Below are positions 56,601 through 64,000 of a DNA stretch of 64,000 nt, one piece after another. How positions within the stretch are numbered: the stretch's first letter is position 1; each line of letters starts with the position of its first letter. The translations under genes and the position numbers were made by a program. The stretch comes from an uncultured Opitutia bacterium (GTDB lineage Bacteria > Verrucomicrobiota > Verrucomicrobiia > Opitutales > Opitutaceae). The DNA lies in the NCBI GenBank assembly GCA_903896015.1, contig CAITWF010000069.1:1-64000 (forward strand), written 5' to 3'. The notes under the pieces are model-generated. The model did no database searches and was not told the origin of the DNA. It was given only the letters and a program-made list of their open reading frames with translations.

Positions 56601-56728
56601 TCGGAGTCGTCAATCTGCTGGACACGCCTCCGCCACTCACCTCCGGCGCGACGGGCTACTCGACATCGGTTAATCAAAATCTCCTCGCCGGCCGCACGTG
56701 GACGATGGAGCTCTCGAAACAATTCTAA
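53669..56728 (+). CDS. TonB-dependent outer-membrane receptor
   Basis: A 1019-residue receptor. A signal peptide (GKALLCALALLSTRSLRAQ) and TonB-box-like region (VVQLEAVSVTGSNIKR) precede the plug (~45-170) with VNLRGIGTSNTLVLLNGRR and VEVLRDSASSIYGSDAVAGVVN. A 22-strand-type barrel runs to the C-terminal ...LSKQF. The size and the GSNIKR motif match the large receptors used for oligosaccharide or peptide uptake. ATG 53669 starts at the signal peptide. The Tat amidase follows after 56 bp and probably shares the sigma-54 transcript. Confidence 0.92.
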   Translation: MYLATNVGKALLCALALLSTRSLRAQAAATDTPQENQKVVQLEAVSVTGSNIKRLDVEKVLPVTVISADAMELRSAITPVDLLTALPQVTSVPLNETTQGSAGARGDVGSVNLRGIGTSNTLVLLNGRRLVAHPTSGAVNYTSNVNQLPTQGIAQVEVLRDSASSIYGSDAVAGVVNYVMRRDFRGTELKVRYGYPEHPGGQSVQTTLTFGTDFAGGRGRFLVTADFLYRDAIYLSDRSFTANADHSAAAPPPFNAPTSTFNGTSLTSFWPQVRVGTATATTYFRPVNGVPTFTNVAPVRGVNNDAFININQFFIGSPRSARDNLFSAVEYDLKNGITAFGDVSFYHAKSYTQRTPISLNAPTTNKLAPLAIDNPFNPFGSRFYSPTGAPNTDGTPRLTGTPQQTVLAVTLINNLLPDQTNVTSNLYRVVAGLRGKFGRWSWESAALDSRSQVVDKSPNYVRESLLDAALLRTDATAFNPFGYTFKVQGNAVVADQPYVNPKSVMNTFTWPFRRDGRSALSSADARTSGPIYSEWAGDISLALGAEYRKEKFSDLRPYYISINPPNSGLDPTTNDVLQFPPAPDSAGKRSVTSFYTETVVPLAAPRNNWPLLKSVELSASARYERYSDFGNTTKPKVGLNWKPLANVMLRASYSEGFTAPSLPMLYAPFQYNTSSLPGITDSYRSPAIAEGPYVIRTYSFGNPALKPTISRGKSAGIVLDVPYVKGVSLSADYWEIGQSDVIGQRSSQLIFDTDALLLKAATAAQLAAGKTLAQVDLGSGTAAYKGDPAVVRFAVTPQDVTDFSRASNTSNGTVGRIFSISAPYLNLSKGYASGWDFGLNYASPKLAIGRIDFNSDWAYLRKSFTNQAAANGSPIVTERVNVGGSSRWRGTSTVSWRRGQWGAGISAYYIGSFYDTGATTTQAVYDSLGHPNYLARQFTTGNFFYYYRVHDSLTYNLFTSFRAGPQAPKWFRGSSVRLGVVNLLDTPPPLTSGATGYSTSVNQNLLAGRTWTMELSKQF

Positions 56729-56784
56729 TTCACCGTCACTCGCCCACGCGTCTCTCCCATGCGCGGTCCAATTTTTTCTGGCCG

Positions 56785-58578
56785 ATGAAAACAAAATCCC
56801 TCCCTGCTACCCGCCGCCGCTTCCTCGCCAGCCTCACCGCGATCGGATTCGGCTCGACCCTGCTGCCCGGCGTCCTTTGGGCGCAGATCGAGGAGAAGAA
56901 GGAAAAAGCTCCTGACGCCAAAATCACGATCGAGATGCTCAAGACAGCCGCGTCGGTCTCAGGCCTCGTGCTCACGGAAGACGACTACGAGCAGATTTTG
57001 ACCGCGGTGAATCAAAACCTCACGCGCACGATCGCACTTCGGAAAATTCCGATTCCGAACAACGTCGCGCCGCCGCTCTATTTCAATCCGCTCGTCCCGG
57101 GTATAAGCGTGAACCGAAAGCACGAGCCGTTCGTTTTGAGCGCGCCACCCACGGTAACACGCCCGGCGAATCTTGAGGACGCGGCGTTTTGGCCGATCAC
57201 GCAGCTCGCCCAATTGATTAAGACGCGCGCCGTCTCCTCGAGTGAGTTGACCGAGATGTATCTTGGACGACTGCACCGGCTCAATCCGAAGCTCAACTGC
57301 GTCGTGACGTTTCTTGATGACGTCGCCCGGGTGCAGGCAAGGAAGGCGGACGAAGAAATCGCCGCAGGAAAATATAAGGGACCGCTACACGGCATTCCGT
57401 GGGGCGCGAAAGACATTATCGCCGTCAAAGGCTACAAAACCACGTGGGGCTCCGGGGCGTTTCAGGAGCAAACGATCGACGAGGATGCGAGCGTCGTGGA
57501 AATCTTGCGCGAGGCCGGTGCGGTGTTAATCGCAAAAGTCTCGACCGGCGAACTCGCCGGCGGCGACGTTTGGTTCGGCGGTCAGACAAAGAATCCCTGG
57601 AAACTCGATCAAGGTTCGAGTGGTTCGTCGGCCGGGCCGTGCTCGGCGACCGCGGCCGGTTGCATCGCGTTTGGCATCGGCTCGGAGACGAGCGGATCGA
57701 TTCTCGGGCCGTCGGCGCGTTGCGGGGTCACCGGCTTGCGGCCGACATTTGGACGCAGCAGTCGATATGGCGTCATGGTGCTTTCCTGGGCGCAGGATCG
57801 TCTTGGGCCGCTCTGCCGCTCGGTGGAGGACACCGCGATCGTGATGCAAGCGATCGCCAAGCCTGATGGGCGCGATATGAGCGTGATGGACATACCATTC
57901 AACTGGAACGCTACCCTCGATGTGAAGAAGCTCCGTGTTGGCTACTTGAAGGATGCGTTCGAGGAGACGAAGGGTCGCAGCCCCGAGGCATTGAAGAATG
58001 AGCAAGCTACGCTGGAAAAGCTTTCGGCGCTCGGGATGAAACTCATTCCGATCGCGGCCCCCGACGACCGCTTTGGCGACACGATGGCCTTGGGCGAAAC
58101 GCGGGTTGAAGCCGCAGCGTTTTTCGACGACCTGATTCGATCGGGCCGAAACAAGCTGCTGACAACGAAAACGCGCACCGTACAATTCGGCGCCGCGCGC
58201 TTCATCCCCGGTGTGGAATTTCTGCAATCGCAGCGCGTGCGAACGATGATGATGCAGGCGCTCGCCGAGGCGACGGCGGGCGTGGATGTTTATCTCGCTC
58301 CCGCTGGCGGTGGCGGACCGGCAGGAGGCGGCGGTCGAGGCGGCGCGGCTGCTGGTGGCCCGCCACCCGATCAGCCGCGAACGGCATCATCGCGTCACAC
58401 GCAAATGGCCAATCTTGCGTGCTATCCCGCGCTCGCGCTGCCCAACGGCTTTGCTGCCGACGGCACGCCTACAAGCGTCACGTTTCTAGCGCGGCCCTTC
58501 GGCGAGCGAGAGTTGCTCGCAGTCGCAAAGGCTTATCAGGACGCGACGGACTTCCATTTAAAGCACCCCGTGCTGTAG
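56785..58578 (+). CDS. Tat-exported amidase-signature hydrolase
   Basis: A 597-residue protein. A twin-arginine signal (TRRRFLASLTAIGFGSTLLPG) is followed by an amidase-signature domain. The catalytic Ser-cisSer-Lys triad is seen in IPWGAKDIIAVKG (Lys) and QGSSGSSAGPCSATAAG (Ser residues), with GSETSGSILGPSARCGVTGLRPTFG (nucleophile Ser). A Gly/Ala/Pro-rich insert lies near residue 520. The N-terminal ~120-residue helical extension is longer than in GatA. It probably hydrolyses an amide brought in by the receptor upstream. Confidence 0.88.
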   Translation: MKTKSLPATRRRFLASLTAIGFGSTLLPGVLWAQIEEKKEKAPDAKITIEMLKTAASVSGLVLTEDDYEQILTAVNQNLTRTIALRKIPIPNNVAPPLYFNPLVPGISVNRKHEPFVLSAPPTVTRPANLEDAAFWPITQLAQLIKTRAVSSSELTEMYLGRLHRLNPKLNCVVTFLDDVARVQARKADEEIAAGKYKGPLHGIPWGAKDIIAVKGYKTTWGSGAFQEQTIDEDASVVEILREAGAVLIAKVSTGELAGGDVWFGGQTKNPWKLDQGSSGSSAGPCSATAAGCIAFGIGSETSGSILGPSARCGVTGLRPTFGRSSRYGVMVLSWAQDRLGPLCRSVEDTAIVMQAIAKPDGRDMSVMDIPFNWNATLDVKKLRVGYLKDAFEETKGRSPEALKNEQATLEKLSALGMKLIPIAAPDDRFGDTMALGETRVEAAAFFDDLIRSGRNKLLTTKTRTVQFGAARFIPGVEFLQSQRVRTMMMQALAEATAGVDVYLAPAGGGGPAGGGGRGGAAAGGPPPDQPRTASSRHTQMANLACYPALALPNGFAADGTPTSVTFLARPFGERELLAVAKAYQDATDFHLKHPVL

Positions 58579-58695
58579 GCGGGCGGTTGATGTATAGCGG
58601 CTGACGGACCCACGTGCGGCGTCTACAGTCAGACAATCTCAGACCATCTTGAAACATCGCTGCGTGCCCACCCGCTGGGGTGCCTCCGAGACGCG

Positions 58696-58735
58696 CAAAC
58701 AAAAACGGGAGTCAGCATAGTGCTGACCCCCGTGG
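58696..58735 (-). terminator. Rho-independent terminator of fba
   Basis: On the minus strand ACGGGGGTCAGCA-loop-TGCTGACTCCCGT is followed by TTTTGTTTG, 25 bp after the fba stop. The plus strand has no T-run, so it acts for fba. Confidence 0.85.
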
Positions 58736-58759
58736 AAAACGTGAGCCAAAGCAGCGTGC

Positions 58760-59710
58760 TTACTTGCCGAGCGACTTGCGCAGATCGGTGAGCTGGTTTT
58801 CGGAACCGAGATACTTGTTCCGGCTCGCGATGAACTTCGCGTACTCCTCGATGAAGATCTTCCCCGGCGGGCGGAAGTCGAACTCGGCTGGCTTGTCGCG
58901 GAAGAACTCGCGGTGCACGCGCGTCCACACGAGTCGGCCGTCAGTGTCGATGTTCACCTTGGTCACGCCAAGCTTGGCGGCCGGTAGATATTCATTCGGA
59001 TCGACTCCCATTGATCCGGCAATCGTGCCGCCGGCGGCGTTGATGCGATCAACTTCGTCTTTCGGGACGGAGGAGGAGCCGTGCATCACCAGCGGGAAGC
59101 CGGGGAGGCGGGCCTTGATTTTTTCCAAGACATCGAAGTGGAGCGACTGCTTGCCCTTGAACTTGAAGGCGCCGTGGCTCGTGCCGATCGCGCAGGCGAG
59201 GGAATCGCAGCCGGTCTTGGCCACGAAGTCCTTCGCTTCGTCGGGATTCGTGAGCATCGCGTGACCTTCCTCGACCTTGATGTCTTCTTCGACGCCGCCG
59301 AGCATGCCGAGTTCGGCCTCGACGGAGAGGCCCTTTTTATGGGCCGCGTCGGTCACGCGCTTGGTGATCGCGACGTTCTGATCGAACGGATCGTGCGAGG
59401 CGTCGATCATCACCGAGCTGTAGAAGCCGGAGTTGATGCAGTCGTAGCAGGTTTCTTCATCGCCGTGATCGAGGTGCACGGCGAAGATTGCCTCGGGAAA
59501 AATGGTGTCGGCGGCTCGGATGATGGCCTCAAGCATGCGCTTGTCGGTGTATTTGCGCGCACCTTTGGAAATCTGAATGATAAACGGCGCCTGCGAGGTG
59601 ATACAGCCCTTGAAGAGGCCCATCGCCTGCTCGGCGTTGTTGATGTTGTAGGCGCCGACGGCGTATTTTCCGTAGGCGTGTTTGAACAGCTGCGCGGTTG
59701 TAACGATCAT
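58760..59710 (-). CDS. fba: Class II fructose-bisphosphate aldolase
   Basis: A 316-residue zinc aldolase of glycolysis/gluconeogenesis. It shows VGAYNINNAEQA, FAVHLDHGDEETC (catalytic Asp and zinc His), SVMIDASHDPFDQN, VEAELGMLGG, IGTSHGAFKFKG (zinc His), MHGSSSVP (zinc His) and KVNIDTDGRLVWT. ATG 59710 has GGAGG within the preceding 10 bp. A strong terminator follows. Confidence 0.95.
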   Translation of the reverse strand: MIVTTAQLFKHAYGKYAVGAYNINNAEQAMGLFKGCITSQAPFIIQISKGARKYTDKRMLEAIIRAADTIFPEAIFAVHLDHGDEETCYDCINSGFYSSVMIDASHDPFDQNVAITKRVTDAAHKKGLSVEAELGMLGGVEEDIKVEEGHAMLTNPDEAKDFVAKTGCDSLACAIGTSHGAFKFKGKQSLHFDVLEKIKARLPGFPLVMHGSSSVPKDEVDRINAAGGTIAGSMGVDPNEYLPAAKLGVTKVNIDTDGRLVWTRVHREFFRDKPAEFDFRPPGKIFIEEYAKFIASRNKYLGSENQLTDLRKSLGK

Positions 59711-59822
59711 GGGAGGAAGAGTGAGACGGCAGTGTCCGGGTCCGCAGAATTTCCGGCAAGGGTTTTCTCTAGGCTAAATCTCCGCACCTCTGCGCATCCT
59801 TTGCCACGCCGAGCAGTGCGGC

Positions 59823-60950
59823 TCAGTCGCCGCCCTTTTTTTGGGGGCTGCCGCCGGAGGCTCCGTTAGGCGGCGTGCCGCTGCCGGTTTGCAGCTGACC
59901 GGCCATTGTATCGCGGATAATTTGTGCGAGTTGCTGCTGCGCCTGCTGCTGTTGCTGGAGTTGCTGCAGCGCGGAAAGCTGCGGTGCGGCGAGCACACTT
60001 GAGGCCTGGCTGACGGCGGAAGTGGTGATGGTGGCAGTCGGACCGCCGACGCCGCCGACGGGGCCACCACCTCCCAAGACGGCGCCAATCACGCCGCCCA
60101 CGTCAGGCGGTGGGCCGCCGCCGAGGAACGCAAGATTACCGCCCGGCCCGCCGCGGCCTTGGGCCGCTGTGCCGTCGGGGCTGGCGCGCGTAGGTTGGGG
60201 TGCAGGATTCTGTGCAAGCACCTGCACGAGTTGATCGGCTTGGGCTGAGGTGAGGGGCGTGTCTGTCGTGCTAAGCAGCGATTGAAGCTGGGTGACGACG
60301 TTTCGCTGCGGCATCGTTTGTTCGTAGGTCTGGAGCTGACCGAAACCACTATCACCGAGAACTGACTTGAGGCCGGTGTTGATGTCGCCTTGAGCATCGC
60401 TCATGAGCGTGCGGATTTCCGCGGGATCTCGGACACCTTGCTCCCGGGCGGCGTTCATCACGTCCTGCATCGTGGTCTGGCGATCGGCGAGCAGGCTTTT
60501 TACCTTGTCCGCCTGATCGGGCGTAAGGCTGAGCGATTTAAACAATGCCGCGTAGCGCGCCTCAATCGCCGCCTTCTGCTGCACGTTGATTAGCGCCTGC
60601 ACTTCGGGCTTGGCCATGAGATCGCGCATCGCGTTCATCATCTGCTGAGGGTTGCCGCCGCGCCCGCGGGCGCCACGTCCACCCGGAAAATCTCCTCCGG
60701 GTCCGCCTTCCGCGGGGTTGTCGGCGGTGTCGCGGCCGCCACCGCCGCGCTGGGCAAGGAGTCGGCCGTTTAGCTCGCGGTTTTGGCGCTCAAGATCCCA
60801 TACGCGTTTTTGCAACGCTGCGCGTTCATCCTTGTTCATCGCCGCACCGCGCAACTCGACAATTTCCTGATATTGCCGCCAGGCGAAGAAGGCCCCGCCG
60901 ATCGTGGTCAGCGCGAACAGGAGGATGACGAGGGTTTTGGAGGGTCTCAC
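59823..60950 (-). CDS. Hypothetical single-pass protein with LTxxQ-like region and low-complexity tail
   Basis: A 375-residue protein from GTG 60950. An N-terminal membrane anchor (TLVILLFALTTIGGAFFAW) is followed by a coiled segment (~25-55), a Gly/Arg-rich spacer (~58-95), a helical region with LSLTPDQADKVKSLLADRQ (resembling Spy/CpxP LTxxQ proteins), and a long Gly/Pro/Gln-rich tail including a run of Gln. It is probably anchored in the inner membrane facing the periplasm. It sits 62 bp after topB on the same strand. The start is uncertain. Confidence 0.6.
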   Translation of the reverse strand: MRPSKTLVILLFALTTIGGAFFAWRQYQEIVELRGAAMNKDERAALQKRVWDLERQNRELNGRLLAQRGGGGRDTADNPAEGGPGGDFPGGRGARGRGGNPQQMMNAMRDLMAKPEVQALINVQQKAAIEARYAALFKSLSLTPDQADKVKSLLADRQTTMQDVMNAAREQGVRDPAEIRTLMSDAQGDINTGLKSVLGDSGFGQLQTYEQTMPQRNVVTQLQSLLSTTDTPLTSAQADQLVQVLAQNPAPQPTRASPDGTAAQGRGGPGGNLAFLGGGPPPDVGGVIGAVLGGGGPVGGVGGPTATITTSAVSQASSVLAAPQLSALQQLQQQQQAQQQLAQIIRDTMAGQLQTGSGTPPNGASGGSPQKKGGD

Positions 60951-61012
60951 GGCGGGGGCGACGCAGGTCTCGGGCGAAAGTTTCCCGAACCTGCGCGTGC
61001 ATCCGCGTGGCG

Positions 61013-63814
61013 TCAACGCGGCGGAAACTCAAATTCCGCCTTCACGCCCGTCTTTGACAGCACGAGATAGGCAGCGAACGGCAGCATGCGCTTCGACATG
61101 AAACCCTGAATCAACTCGGAGCGCCCCGTTTCGAGCAGCCGCACGACTTCTTCTGGCGGAATTTCCTTGGCGCACAGGTGGCGTTTCAGCGTGAAGACGA
61201 TCCGGTTGTCCTGATCCGGGCGTCGCACATAATATGACTCCGGCGTCATTAGAATTTCGCCGTCTTTGTGGGACTTGCTCTTGCCGATAACCTCCGCCTT
61301 CGCGAGATCGGGAGGGGTCTTCGCCTTGCGGGCGATCGGGTTGCCGTCCTTGTCGAGTTTCGGTGCGCGCGGCGGAAATTCCCACGAGAACTTCGCGCCT
61401 TCGCGCTTGAGAAACGCATCGAACGGCCGGCCTTTCTTCGAGATGAACGCCTTGATCAACTCGGTCTTCCCGTCGCGCACGAGTTGGATCGCCATCTCGC
61501 GCGTGATCGGTTTCTGGCACATCAAGCGGCCGATGCGGAACGTTTGCTTCCAGCCTTCGCCGTCGCGCTCGCGGAGCACGTGGCTGGAGCCGACTTCGCA
61601 CAAACCGGCGCCGGTTTTCTCGTCGAGGAACCAGTAGGGCTCGACCGTTCCGAGATCGACCTTGTCGCCGAAATCATACTGCGCCTGCCATTTTCCCTTC
61701 TCGGGATCTTTGACGAGCTTCAGCAGCGCCGAGAATCGCGCCCGCGTCTTGGCGGAAATAAAACCGTCGAGCGGGCCGACCTGGCCCTTGGCGACGAGGT
61801 CGGCGACTTCGCTCTCCTCCATTTTGCGTCCGCCGATGACCTTGTAGATCATGAACTCGCCGTCCTGCGACTTGAAGCCGCGCAACGTTTCGCGGAGTGG
61901 TTTGCCGTCGGTGGGCGAGAGAATTTCCGTCACGCGCGCGATCGAGTCGTCCTCCTCGAACCCTTTCACGCGCTCGACGATGCCCTTCGTCTGCTCGATG
62001 ACCTCGTCCATGAACTGCGCGCGCGGGAATTTGTTGTGCTCCATCTGGCGGAGTTTGAACTCCCACTCGCCGGTCATCGCCGGTTGCGTTAGCGCATCGG
62101 CCTTTACCGCGCCGAGAAACTGGATCAACTGCTCGGCCTTCGCGGTCGGGATGAGTTCGCGCAGCGGCCGATCAATATACTTCTGGTTGATCAGGCCGTC
62201 GATCGTGTCGGCACGGGTGGCGGGCGTACCGAGGCCACGTTCCTTCATCGCATCAGCGTGTTCATCATCATCGACCAGCTTACCCGCGGTTTCCATCGCG
62301 GAGAGCAACGTCGCTTCCGTATAACGTGGCGGCGGCTTCGTGGCTTCGGCGTGTAGTACCGGATCGAGCGTCTTTGCTTTTGTCGGCGAGCCGTCTTCCT
62401 GACTGAGCGCAGGCAGGGCCTTCGAGTCGGGCGAATCGTCGTCGACGGTGTTCTTGCCGTAAACCGCGAGCCAGCCGGGGAACGTCAGCACCTTGCCCTC
62501 GGTTTTGAAATCGTGGCCGGTCGCAACTGTGCTCGTGCGCGTGGTGACATCGAACTCCGCCGCCGGATAAAACGCCGCGACGAAGCGTCTCGCGATCATG
62601 TCGAAGACCTTGGCCTCCATCTCATCAAGGTTTTTGGCCTCATGCGCGGTGGGGATGATCGCGAAGTGATCGGAGATTTGCTCGTTGTTGAAGATTTTTT
62701 TATTGGGCCGCAGCCAACCGGCTTCCAGCACCTGTTTCGCATGCCCGCCGAGATCGCCGGAAAGATTGTTGAGCGTCTCACGGCAGGTCGGAATGTAATC
62801 CTCCGGCAGCGCGCGAGAGTCGGTGCGGGGATACGTGATCATCTTGTGGCGCTCGTAGAGCGCCTGCGCGATCTGGAGCGTGCGGCGGGCGGGCAATCCG
62901 TAACGGTTGTTCGCCTCGCGCTGGAGCGTCGTCAGATCGTAGAGGCGCGGCGCGGCCTGCGTGCTGCCCTTCTTTTCCTCGGTGACGCTCGCAAGCGGCT
63001 GTCCCACGCACGCGGCGAGAATCGCCTCGGCCATCGCCCGATCCCATATCCGATCCACGCGATCGTGTTCGTCGTTCTCGGCTTTTTTGAAATTCGCGCG
63101 CTGGTAGACACCCTCATATTTGCCCTTCGCGACCTCGAAGGTCGCCGTCACGCGCCAGTAGTTGCGTGGCTTGAAATTTCGAATCTCAAGCTCGCGCGCA
63201 TAAACGATCGCGAGGGTCGGCGTTTGCACGCGGCCGACCGAGGCAACGTTGCCTGCGCGGGAGCCAAACATCCGCTTCGTCAGCGCGCGGGTGCCATTGA
63301 TACCGATCAACCAATCGCTTTCGCTACGGCAGCGCGCGGCGTCGGCAAGGCCGGCCATCTGCTTGCCGTCGCGGAGATTTTTGAACGCATCCTGGATGCC
63401 GCCCGTCGTCATGGTCTGCATCCACGCGCGCTTCACCGGCAGTTTGCACTTCGTAAGCTGGTAAAGATATGCGAAGATCAACTCGCCCTCGCGCCCGGCA
63501 TCGCAGGCGTTGACGACTTCGGAAACGTCTTTGCGCGAAAGCAGTTTTTTGAGCTCGTTGAAGCGCTCCTTCGATTCCGGCACGGGCTTGAGGCCGAATT
63601 TCTCGGGAATGATCGGGAGGGTCTCGAGCCGCCAGAAGCCGTATTTTTTCTTGTCGATGTCCTCCGGCATCTCGAGTTCGACCACATGGCCGAGCGCATA
63701 CGAGATGACGTGCGTGTCGTTCTCGTAGTGGTCCCCCTTCTTCGGAATTTTTCCGAGCGAACGGGCAAGATCGGCCGCGACCGACGGCTTCTCGGCGATG
63801 ATCAGTGACTTCAT
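61013..63814 (-). CDS. topB: Type IA DNA topoisomerase III
   Basis: A 933-residue topoisomerase. The Toprim domain has MKSLIIAEKPSVAADLARSLG and VVNACDAGREGELIFAYLYQL; later come WLIGINGTRALTKR, GRVQTPTLAIVY and MITYPRTDSRALP with the catalytic Tyr. It is longer than E. coli TopB (~650): the C-terminal ~280 residues hold repeated small modules (FISKKGRPFDAFL and FMSKRMLPFAAYL types) resembling C-terminal topoisomerase repeats without cysteines. ATG 63814 was chosen at the Toprim start. It decatenates or relaxes DNA with SSB/RecQ-like partners. Confidence 0.93.
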   Translation of the reverse strand: MKSLIIAEKPSVAADLARSLGKIPKKGDHYENDTHVISYALGHVVELEMPEDIDKKKYGFWRLETLPIIPEKFGLKPVPESKERFNELKKLLSRKDVSEVVNACDAGREGELIFAYLYQLTKCKLPVKRAWMQTMTTGGIQDAFKNLRDGKQMAGLADAARCRSESDWLIGINGTRALTKRMFGSRAGNVASVGRVQTPTLAIVYARELEIRNFKPRNYWRVTATFEVAKGKYEGVYQRANFKKAENDEHDRVDRIWDRAMAEAILAACVGQPLASVTEEKKGSTQAAPRLYDLTTLQREANNRYGLPARRTLQIAQALYERHKMITYPRTDSRALPEDYIPTCRETLNNLSGDLGGHAKQVLEAGWLRPNKKIFNNEQISDHFAIIPTAHEAKNLDEMEAKVFDMIARRFVAAFYPAAEFDVTTRTSTVATGHDFKTEGKVLTFPGWLAVYGKNTVDDDSPDSKALPALSQEDGSPTKAKTLDPVLHAEATKPPPRYTEATLLSAMETAGKLVDDDEHADAMKERGLGTPATRADTIDGLINQKYIDRPLRELIPTAKAEQLIQFLGAVKADALTQPAMTGEWEFKLRQMEHNKFPRAQFMDEVIEQTKGIVERVKGFEEDDSIARVTEILSPTDGKPLRETLRGFKSQDGEFMIYKVIGGRKMEESEVADLVAKGQVGPLDGFISAKTRARFSALLKLVKDPEKGKWQAQYDFGDKVDLGTVEPYWFLDEKTGAGLCEVGSSHVLRERDGEGWKQTFRIGRLMCQKPITREMAIQLVRDGKTELIKAFISKKGRPFDAFLKREGAKFSWEFPPRAPKLDKDGNPIARKAKTPPDLAKAEVIGKSKSHKDGEILMTPESYYVRRPDQDNRIVFTLKRHLCAKEIPPEEVVRLLETGRSELIQGFMSKRMLPFAAYLVLSKTGVKAEFEFPPR

Positions 63815-63878
63815 GTGGTCGCGAGCCGTTACCGGCGCGCGAGCGAAGTGCAAGAAATAGTTTTACCCGCGCGACCGA

Positions 63879-64000
63879 TCAGCGATCGAGCAGCACGATT
63901 TTTTTGCCGCCGTTTTCCTGCGGCAGCACGAGTAAGGGACGATCGCGCAACGTGGCCAGCAATTCGTCGTCGGAAATTATTTCGTAGGCCGGTTTCGCGA
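63879..64000 (-). CDS. C-terminus of an unidentified protein, cut by window edge
   Basis: The last 40 codons of a minus-strand frame (AYEIISDDELLATLRDRP, then LLVLPQENGGKKIVLLDR and stop). The composition and short strands look like a real protein end, lying 64 bp upstream of topB on the same strand. Too little is visible to name it. Confidence 0.5.
   Translation of the reverse strand, partial: AKPAYEIISDDELLATLRDRPLLVLPQENGGKKIVLLDR

Overview
The window is a GC-rich, gene-dense stretch of chromosome from a Gram-negative, menaquinone-using bacterium. An LptD-type outer-membrane assembly protein, a TonB-dependent receptor, a TonB-like protein and a C-terminal-Phe beta-barrel protein imply an outer membrane. 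The mix of families (a plant/cyanobacterial-type IspH, a Tat-secreted amidase beside a large TonB receptor, XRE-REC regulators, HemJ, DUF1573-cytochrome c) fits Verrucomicrobia, probably Opitutaceae. That placement is inferred from gene content only.

Layout: 1-0.5 kb holds a PAS-kinase stub fused to IS4 transposase sequence, then tRNA-Ser(GCU) with its terminator. 0.5-16 kb is mostly housekeeping: acylphosphatase, an ABC exporter cluster, menA, thioredoxin, scpA, an RsmB-like rRNA methyltransferase, lptD, ppc and glgB. 17.0-19.5 kb is a 2.5-kb insertion element between two convergent genes. It has imperfect terminal inverted repeats and an 8-bp target duplication, and carries both an IS5/IS903-type DDE transposase and a divergent TnpB (RNA-guided nuclease family). 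19.5-24.6 kb has a GreA-like protein, a ParA ATPase gene broken by an in-frame stop, two uncharacterised genes (one coiled-coil), an outer-membrane protein, and an ORF-less group II intron-like RNA downstream of a terminator. 24.7-31.1 kb has an MFS transporter and the ispH-hemJ-alaS block. 31.4-36.2 kb is a signalling locus: two tandem XRE-REC proteins (one frameshifted, one with Glu at the phosphoacceptor position) and a five-PAS hybrid kinase. 36.2-48.7 kb returns to metabolism (leuB, amidohydrolase, ribD, rdgB, a NarL-type two-component pair, metG, menF, a DUF1573-cytochrome protein, menD). 48.7-64 kb has kup, menB, a papain-like protease, a TonB receptor behind a near-perfect sigma-54 promoter with a downstream Tat amidase, fba, topB and the edge of one more gene.

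How the genes work together: menF, menD, menB and menA cover four steps of menaquinone synthesis from chorismate, spread over four sites. The TonB receptor and Tat amidase probably form a sigma-54-controlled uptake and hydrolysis unit. The most unusual item is the IS5-type element containing TnpB. Its TnpB lacks the usual RuvC-II glutamate and zinc-ribbon cysteines but keeps both RuvC aspartates and a downstream acidic pair, and its 3' end has hairpins suited to an omega-RNA ending at the element border. No CRISPR array or rRNA was seen.
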